A DNA stretch of 64,000 nt, taken from contig NZ_MKKA01000059.1 of NCBI RefSeq assembly GCF_001942405.1, positions 1-64,000 on the forward strand, read 5' to 3'. The DNA comes from Ornithinimicrobium sp. CNJ-824 (GTDB lineage: Bacteria > Actinomycetota > Actinomycetes > Actinomycetales > Dermatophilaceae). The stretch's first letter is position 1. Each line of letters opens with the position of its first letter. The notes under the pieces are model-generated. The model was not told the origin of the DNA and did not search any database. It worked only from the letters and a program-made list of their open reading frames with translations. A program made the translations under genes and the position numbers. Below are positions 58,426-64,000 of the stretch, in pieces.

Positions 58426-61400
58426 ATGTCAGCGCCAGCCAGCTCCGGGAACTTCGTCCACCTGCACAACCACACCGAGTACTCGATGCTCGACGGTGCG
58501 GCGCGGATCGAGGACATGATCTCGACGGCGCACGACCTGGGCATGCCGGCGATCGCGACCACCGACCACGGGTTCATCTTCGGGGCCTACGAGTTCTGGA
58601 AGACGGCGCAGAAGTACGACGTCAAGCCGATCATCGGGCTCGAGGCCTACCTCACGCCGGGCACCCACCGGACGGACAAGACCCGGGTGAAGTACGGCGA
58701 CGGCGGGCGTGACGACGTCTCCGGCGGCGGTGCCTACACCCACATGACGATGCTGGCCCGGAACAACAACGGCATGCACAACCTCTTCCGGATGGCCTCG
58801 CTGGCCTCCATGGAGGGCTACTACTTCAAGCCCCGCATGGACAAGGAGCTGCTGGAGACCTACGGCCAGGGGATGATCGTCACCACCGGGTGCCCGTCGG
58901 GGGAGATCCAGACCCGGCTGCGGCTGGGGCAGTACCGCGAGGCCGTCCAGCACGCCAGCGACCTGCGTGACATCTTCGGCCACGAGAACGTCTACTGCGA
59001 GCTCATGGACCACGGGATCCAGATCGAGCGGCAGGTGCGCCAGGACCTGCTCAAGCTGGCCCGCGAGCTCGACCTGCCGCTGCTGGCGACCAACGACCTG
59101 CACTACACCAAGCAGGAGGACGCCAAGGCCCACTCGGCCCTGCTGTGCGTGCAGTCCGGGTCGACCATGCAGGACCCCAACCGGTTCCAGTTCGGCGGCG
59201 ACGGCTACTACCTCAAGACGGCCGAGGAGATGCGCCACCTGTGGCGCGAGCTGCCCGAGGCCTGCGACAACACGCTCGTGGTCGCCGAACGCTGCGACAT
59301 CTCCTTCACCGAGGGGGAGGGGCGCTACATGCCCAAGTTCCCCTGCCCCGAGGGCCACGACGAGACGAGCTGGTTCCTCGCCGAGGTGGAGACCGGGCTG
59401 CACCGGCGCTTCCCCGAGGGCGTGCCCGACTACGCCCGCAAGCAGGCGGCCTACGAGTCGAACGTGATCATCGATAAGGGCTACTGCTTCACGCCGGAGA
59501 CCCCAGTGCTCATGGCGGATGGAGCCTGGAAGCCGATCCAGGATGTCCGGGCGGGGGAGGACGTTACCTCGGTAGACATGTCTTCCTACCGCGGACGCGT
59601 GGCCAGGGTCGAGGAAGTCCTGACTCGAGAGGTGTCCGAAGAGCTTTACGTAGTACGACCGCATGGTCAGCCATGGCCCATCCGTGCGACCGCGGAGCAC
59701 CCGTTCCTCGTCGCTCGGCGTGGCTGGGTCGAGGCCAGGGACGTCCGTCCTGGGGACGAAGTCATGCTGCCGCAGCCGCCCAGAGATCCTTACCAACCGT
59801 TCGACCTGCGGTCGCTCATGCAGGAACGCGGCTGGCAGACCGAGGAACGGCCGGGCCAGCGCGTGGCCCGTCTCGGGTCGGGCAGGCTGCGGGCGCTCGT
59901 CCGAACAAGGGAGACATGCCGGGGGCCGTGGAATGGTCGCCAGAACTGATGTGGCTGCTCGGGATGTGGGTGGCAGAGGGTCATCTCTACGACCCGGATG
60001 GCGAGACGAACCCCGGGCAGATCGGGTGGACCCTCCACAAGGACGAGCCGGCAGTCGGCCGCCTCTGCGAGGCGATCGAGAACCTGGGTCTCGGCACCCC
60101 ACGTGTCTACAAGAAGTCCTCGGAAAGCGCGCCATCCCACCAGGGCGTCTGCATCATGCTGACGAACCACCCCCTGGCACTGATGCTCAAAGAGCTTTTT
60201 GGCACCGGCGTACGGAGCAAGACAGTGCACCCGTGGGTGCGGTCGGTCCCGGATGAAGGTCTTTGGGCTTTCATCGAGGGGTGGGTCGACGGGGATGGGC
60301 ACCAAGATGCCCGAGGAAAGACCAACGTTGTCACGGTGAACCCGACACTGGCGCGGGAACTTCGGAACATACTTTTGTCCCTCGGTCAGTGGGCCACCGT
60401 TCAGCAGAGTCCTAGCCAACGAACCTGCAAGGTCCTGTGGGTCAAGGAGAGAAGCAAGGCCCCCTATAACGCGTTCAACGCCGACGGTCGATGGTGGGTC
60501 AAGGTGCGCGCGGTCGACCGTGAGCCCTACAACGGCACCGTCTACAACCTCACAGTTGACGAGGACCACACCTACGTGGCCGAGGGTGTCGCGGTCCACA
60601 ACTGTGGGTACTTCCTTGTCGTTTCCGACTTCATCAACTGGGCCAAGGACAACGGCATCCGCGTCGGGCCGGGACGAGGCTCCGGCGCCGGGTCGATGTG
60701 CGCCTACGCGATGGGCATCACCGACCTGGACCCGATCCCGCACGGGCTGATCTTCGAGCGCTTCCTCAACCCCGAGCGCAAGTCGATGCCCGACTTCGAC
60801 GTCGACTTCGACGACCGGCGACGCTCCGAGGTCATCCGCTACGTCACCGAGAAGTACGGCGACGAGCGGGTCGCGATGATCGTCACCTACGGCACGATCA
60901 AGGCCAAGCAGGCGCTCAAGGACGCCTCCCGGGTGATGGGCTACCCCTTCGCCATGGGGGAGAAGCTCACCAAGGCGATGCCGCCGTCGGTCATGGGCAA
61001 GGACATCCCGCTCTCGGGCATCCAGGACCCGGAGCACAAGAGGTACGGCGAGGCCGGCGAGTTCCGCCAGATGCTGGCCGAGGACCAGCACGCCGCGGAG
61101 ATCTTCGAGACCGCCAAGGGGCTGGAGGGGCTGAAGCGCCAGTGGGGCGTGCACGCCGCCGGCGTCATCATGTCCAGTGAGCCGCTCATCGACCTCATCC
61201 CGATCATGCGCCGGGAGCAGGACGGCCAGATCATCACCCAGTTCGACTACCCGACGTGCGAGACGCTCGGGCTGGTCAAGATGGACTTCCTGGGCCTGCG
61301 CAACCTCACCGTCCTCGACGACGCGATCGTCAACATCCGGGAGAACCGCGGCGAGGAGATCGACCTCGACGCCCTCTCCAAGGACATGACCGACCGGAAG

Positions 61401-63637
61401 ACCTACGAGCTGCTCGGTCGCGGCGACACCCTCGGCGTGTTCCAGCTCGACGGCAACGGCATGCGCCAGCTGCTGCGGCTCATGCGCCCGGACAACTTCG
61501 AGGACATCTCCGCCGCGCTCGCGCTCTACCGTCCCGGCCCGATGGGGGTGAACGCGCACACCAACTTCGCCCTGCGCAAGAACGGCCAGCAGGAGGTCGT
61601 CCCGCTCGACCCGCAGCTGAAGGGCAAGCTGCAGCCGCAGATGGTGGAGGCGCTCGAGCCGATTCTCGGAAATACCTACGGCCTGTGCGTTGCGGGGGAC
61701 ACCCCCATCGTCGACGCCGACACGGGCGAGAGGGTGCGCATCGACGAGCTCGCCGACCGGGTCACGGAAGGGTTCTTCACCTTCGGTGTCGACGATCGCG
61801 GCAAGGTCGTCCGACGCCGGGTCACCCACTGGTGGGAGATGCCCGCGAAGCCGGTGCTCACGGTGCGCACGGACGCTGGTCAGGAGCTCCGCCTGTCGGC
61901 GGACCACAAGGTGCTCACCACCCGGGGCTGGGTCCCGGCGGGCGAGCTCGTGGCCGGGGTGGATGCGATCGCCCGCAGCTCGGACGAGCGCGTCGCGGCT
62001 CCTGAGCCCGCGATGGCGGCTGCCGGTGTTGCGGGCGGGATGTCGACCCAGGGTGCGACCGGGGGGCGCGAGACCGCATACCCGGAGCTGGACTGGGCCA
62101 TCGTCGAGGACATCCACGTCGGTGACCCCGAGCCCGTCTACGACATCACCGTCGACGACGTGCACAACTTCGTCTCCAGCGGCCTGGTGCTCTCGAACTG
62201 CATCTACCAGGAGCAGGTGATGGAGATCGCGCAGAAGCTGGCGGGCTACACCCTGGGCAACGCCGATCTGCTCCGCCGGGCGATGGGCAAGAAGAAGAAG
62301 GAGGTGCTCGACGCCGAGTACATCCCCTTCTCCGACGGGATGAAGGCCCAGGGCTACAACGAGGAGTCGATCGCCTCGCTGTGGGGCGTGCTCGTGCCGT
62401 TCTCGGACTACGCCTTCAACAAGGCGCACACCGCGGCCTACGGCGTCATCTCCTACTGGACCGCCTACCTCAAGGCCAACTACTCGGCCGAGTACATGGC
62501 CGCCCTGCTCACCAGCGTCGGCGACGACAAGGACAAGACCGCCCTCTACCTGGCCGAGTGCCGGCGGATGGGCATCGCGGTGCTCCCGCCCGACGTGAAC
62601 GCCTCGGTGGCCAACTTCGCCGCCGTCGGCGACGACATCCGCTTCGGGCTCTCGGCCGTGCGCAACGTCGGGCACAACGTCGTGGGTGCCGTCGTGCGCA
62701 CCCGCGAGGAGAAGGGCGCCTTCACCTCCTTCGAGGACTTCCTGCGCAAGTCGCCGGCGGTCGTGTGCAACAAGCGCACCGTCGAGTCGCTGTGCAAGTC
62801 CGGCGCTTCGACAGCCTCGGCCACACCCGGCAGGGCCTGGTCACCGTGCACGAGCGCTACGTCGACGCCCTCGTCGACGAGAAGAAGCAGGAGGCCATCG
62901 GGCAGGACTCCCTCTTCTCCGGTTTCGGCTTCGGCGACGACGAGCAGGAACAGGAGGGTATGCAGATCGTCACCCTCCCGCCGGTGCCGGACATCGAGTG
63001 GGACAAGTCGGTCCTGCTCGCCTTCGAGCGGGAGATGCTGGGGCTCTACGTCTCAGACCACCCGCTCAACGGGATCGAGCACATCCTGGCGCAGCACTCC
63101 AACTCCTCGATCCTGGAGATCGTCGGCGAGGACGGGGCCCGGGACGGCGACTTCGTCACCGTCGCCGGCCTGCTGACCAACCTGCAGCTGAAGCGGACCA
63201 AGAACGGTGACCCCTACGCCCGGCTGTCGATCGAGGACATGGCCGGCTCCCTGGAGGTGGTGTTCTGGCCGAAGGTCTACATGACCATCTCCACGATGCT
63301 CGCCGAGGACACCGTGGCCGTGGTCAAGGGCCGGTTGAAGAAGGGCGACGACGGCGCCGAGCTGATGGCCAACGAGCTGCTCCTGCCCGACATCAAGCAG
63401 GGTCCGCGCGGTCCGGTCGTGCTCAGCCTGCCGCTGACCAGGGCCACCGACGGGCTGGCGCACAAGCTCAAGACCGTGCTGGCCGACCACCCCGGCAGCA
63501 CCGAGGTCCAGGTCCGGCTCACCCAGCCGGGGCGCACCGTGCTGCTGCGCCTCGACGAGACCCTGCGCGTCACCGCCTCGCCCGAGCTCTTCGGCGACCT
63601 CAAGGCCCTCCTGGGACCGCACTGCATCGCCGGCTGA
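58426..63637 (+). CDS. dnaE: DNA polymerase III alpha subunit DnaE, containing two inteins (two apparent frameshifts)
   Basis: About 1737 residues as precursor and 1193 after removal of inteins of 373 and 171 residues. The PHP domain opens with [19 protein letters not shown]. The palm has [12 protein letters not shown] and [13 protein letters not shown] (catalytic Asp residues); then the finger and HhH regions and a C-terminal OB domain ([20 protein letters not shown]). It is the replicative polymerase. Intein 1 sits at KGY|C-GYFLVV, intein 2 at [12 protein letters not shown]. The frame breaks near 59900 (inside intein 1) and near 62805 (one base short before [10 protein letters not shown]). 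Confidence 0.95.
59485..60602 (+). mobile_element. Intein 1 in DnaE, full-length with LAGLIDADG homing endonuclease (frameshifted)
   Basis: Block A begins at Cys ([20 protein letters not shown]), block B is [11 protein letters not shown], and block F/G ends [20 protein letters not shown] with Cys as the next extein residue. Between them are two dodecapeptide motifs, LLGMWVAEG and [10 protein letters not shown], marking a DOD endonuclease. Length is 373 residues once one missing base near 59900 is restored. Third positions are visibly less GC-rich than the exteins, suggesting recent acquisition. If the frameshift is real, neither splicing nor homing would occur and DnaE would be broken. Confidence 0.92.
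61686..62198 (+). mobile_element. Intein 2 in DnaE, mini-intein without endonuclease
   Basis: 171 residues, in frame. Block A is [17 protein letters not shown], block [21 protein letters not shown], block [17 protein letters not shown], and the end is LVLSN followed by extein Cys (CIYQEQVM). No LAGLIDADG motif is present; an Ala/Gly-rich linker fills that place. The penultimate residue is Ser instead of the usual His. Base composition is close to the host gene, unlike intein 1. Confidence 0.9.
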
Positions 63638-63742
63638 GCCCGGGCGACCGTTGACGACCGGGCGGCCGGGTGGGTCGGGCTGCCGAGCGGCACGCTTCTT
63701 GGCACGATGGCATCGAGGACCCACCGACCCCAGGAGGATGCC

Positions 63743-64000
63743 GTGCCACTGACCGCCGAGCAGGCCGGGCTGGACACGTCCGTGCTCGAGCTCTACCTCA
63801 ACGACCACCTGGCCGGCGCCACAGTTGGGCGGGACCGTGCGCACCGGATGGCCAAGGACCACGCGGACCTGCCGGTCGCCGGCGATCTCACCTCGTTCGC
63901 CCGCCAGCTCGACGAGGAGTGGGACCGCCTCGACCGGCTCATCAAGGAGCTGGGCCTGGACACCCTGCGCTACCGGCAGCTGACCGCGACGGTCGGGGAG
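63743..64000 (+). CDS. Partial hypothetical protein (N-terminal part)
   Basis: An open frame runs off the right edge: 86 residues from a GTG at 63743, with AGGAGG five bases upstream. It is soluble, helical and charged (LDTSVLELYLNDHLAGATVG, then SFARQLDEEWDRLDRLIKEL). It looks like a small helical-bundle protein; I do not recognise the family. Confidence 0.7.
   Translation, partial: MPLTAEQAGLDTSVLELYLNDHLAGATVGRDRAHRMAKDHADLPVAGDLTSFARQLDEEWDRLDRLIKELGLDTLRYRQLTATVGE

Noticed and set aside
59790-62675. A 961-codon minus-strand frame across dnaE
   Set aside because: It is antisense to conserved polymerase and intein sequence and has the composition of a shadow frame.
63638-63742. A terminator after dnaE
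   Set aside because: Only a 6-base stem with a 14-base loop can be formed, which is too weak to call.

Overview
The window is a gene-dense stretch of an actinobacterial chromosome with very high G+C (about 73% by eye). It carries a dcw cluster with SepF and Wag31/DivIVA, a Lys/Ala-rich SigA, HrpA with a DUF3418 tail, and DUF4192, DUF5701 and DUF445 proteins. Together these suggest Micrococcales, perhaps near Ornithinimicrobium/Serinicoccus/Intrasporangiaceae; the family-level placement is inference. I see no tRNA, rRNA, CRISPR array, prophage or transposase.

Layout. Positions 1-10.5 kb hold a truncated hypothetical gene, DUF421 and monooxygenase-fold genes, DUF445, the helicase HrpA, and a pterin dehydratase/VOC gene coupled to an SHMT-like PLP enzyme. 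From 10.6 to 23.6 kb come a glycerophosphodiesterase, a flavodoxin-fold protein, two coupled alpha/beta hydrolases, DUF5701, CoaE, a Tat-exported multicopper oxidase, an S9 peptidase, PAC2, EcsC, DUF4192 and a universal stress protein. From 23.7 to 33.7 kb lie the principal sigma factor, a GNAT enzyme, a LuxR-type ATPase regulator behind a pair of palindromic operators, and a MoxR/DUF58/transglutaminase operon. From 34.0 to 48.9 kb runs the dcw operon mraZ-rsmH-ftsL-ftsI-murF-mraY-murD-ftsW-murG-murC-ftsQ-ftsZ, tightly coupled by ATGA/GTGA overlaps but lacking murE. From 48.9 to 53.2 kb there is a small DivIVA-domain gene, pgeF, yggS, sepF, yggT and wag31. From 53.4 to 64 kb there is a TraR/DksA protein, lspA, a RluA-type pseudouridine synthase, a NagZ-like lipoprotein, a secreted EEP-fold protein, and dnaE interrupted by two inteins.

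How the genes work together. The second half is largely one programme: lipid II precursors (MurF, MraY, MurD, MurG, MurC), septal synthesis and division (FtsL, FtsI, FtsW, FtsQ, FtsZ, SepF) and polar growth (Wag31). MraZ probably regulates it through GTGGG repeats. Several genes have a TANNNT -10 element only 6-8 bases before the start codon, implying leaderless transcripts.

Caution. About nineteen single-base frameshifts break otherwise well-conserved reading frames, including sigA, rsmH, ftsL, murD, murG, yggS and dnaE. Most are one-base losses in short homopolymers. I treat them as probable sequence errors, annotate the restored genes, and give the position of each break. No clearly undescribed system is evident. 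The most notable items are the twin DnaE inteins, the missing murE, the paired operators before the LuxR gene, the GTGGG clusters between moxR and mraZ, the Wag31 repeats, and an over-represented GCATACCC motif.
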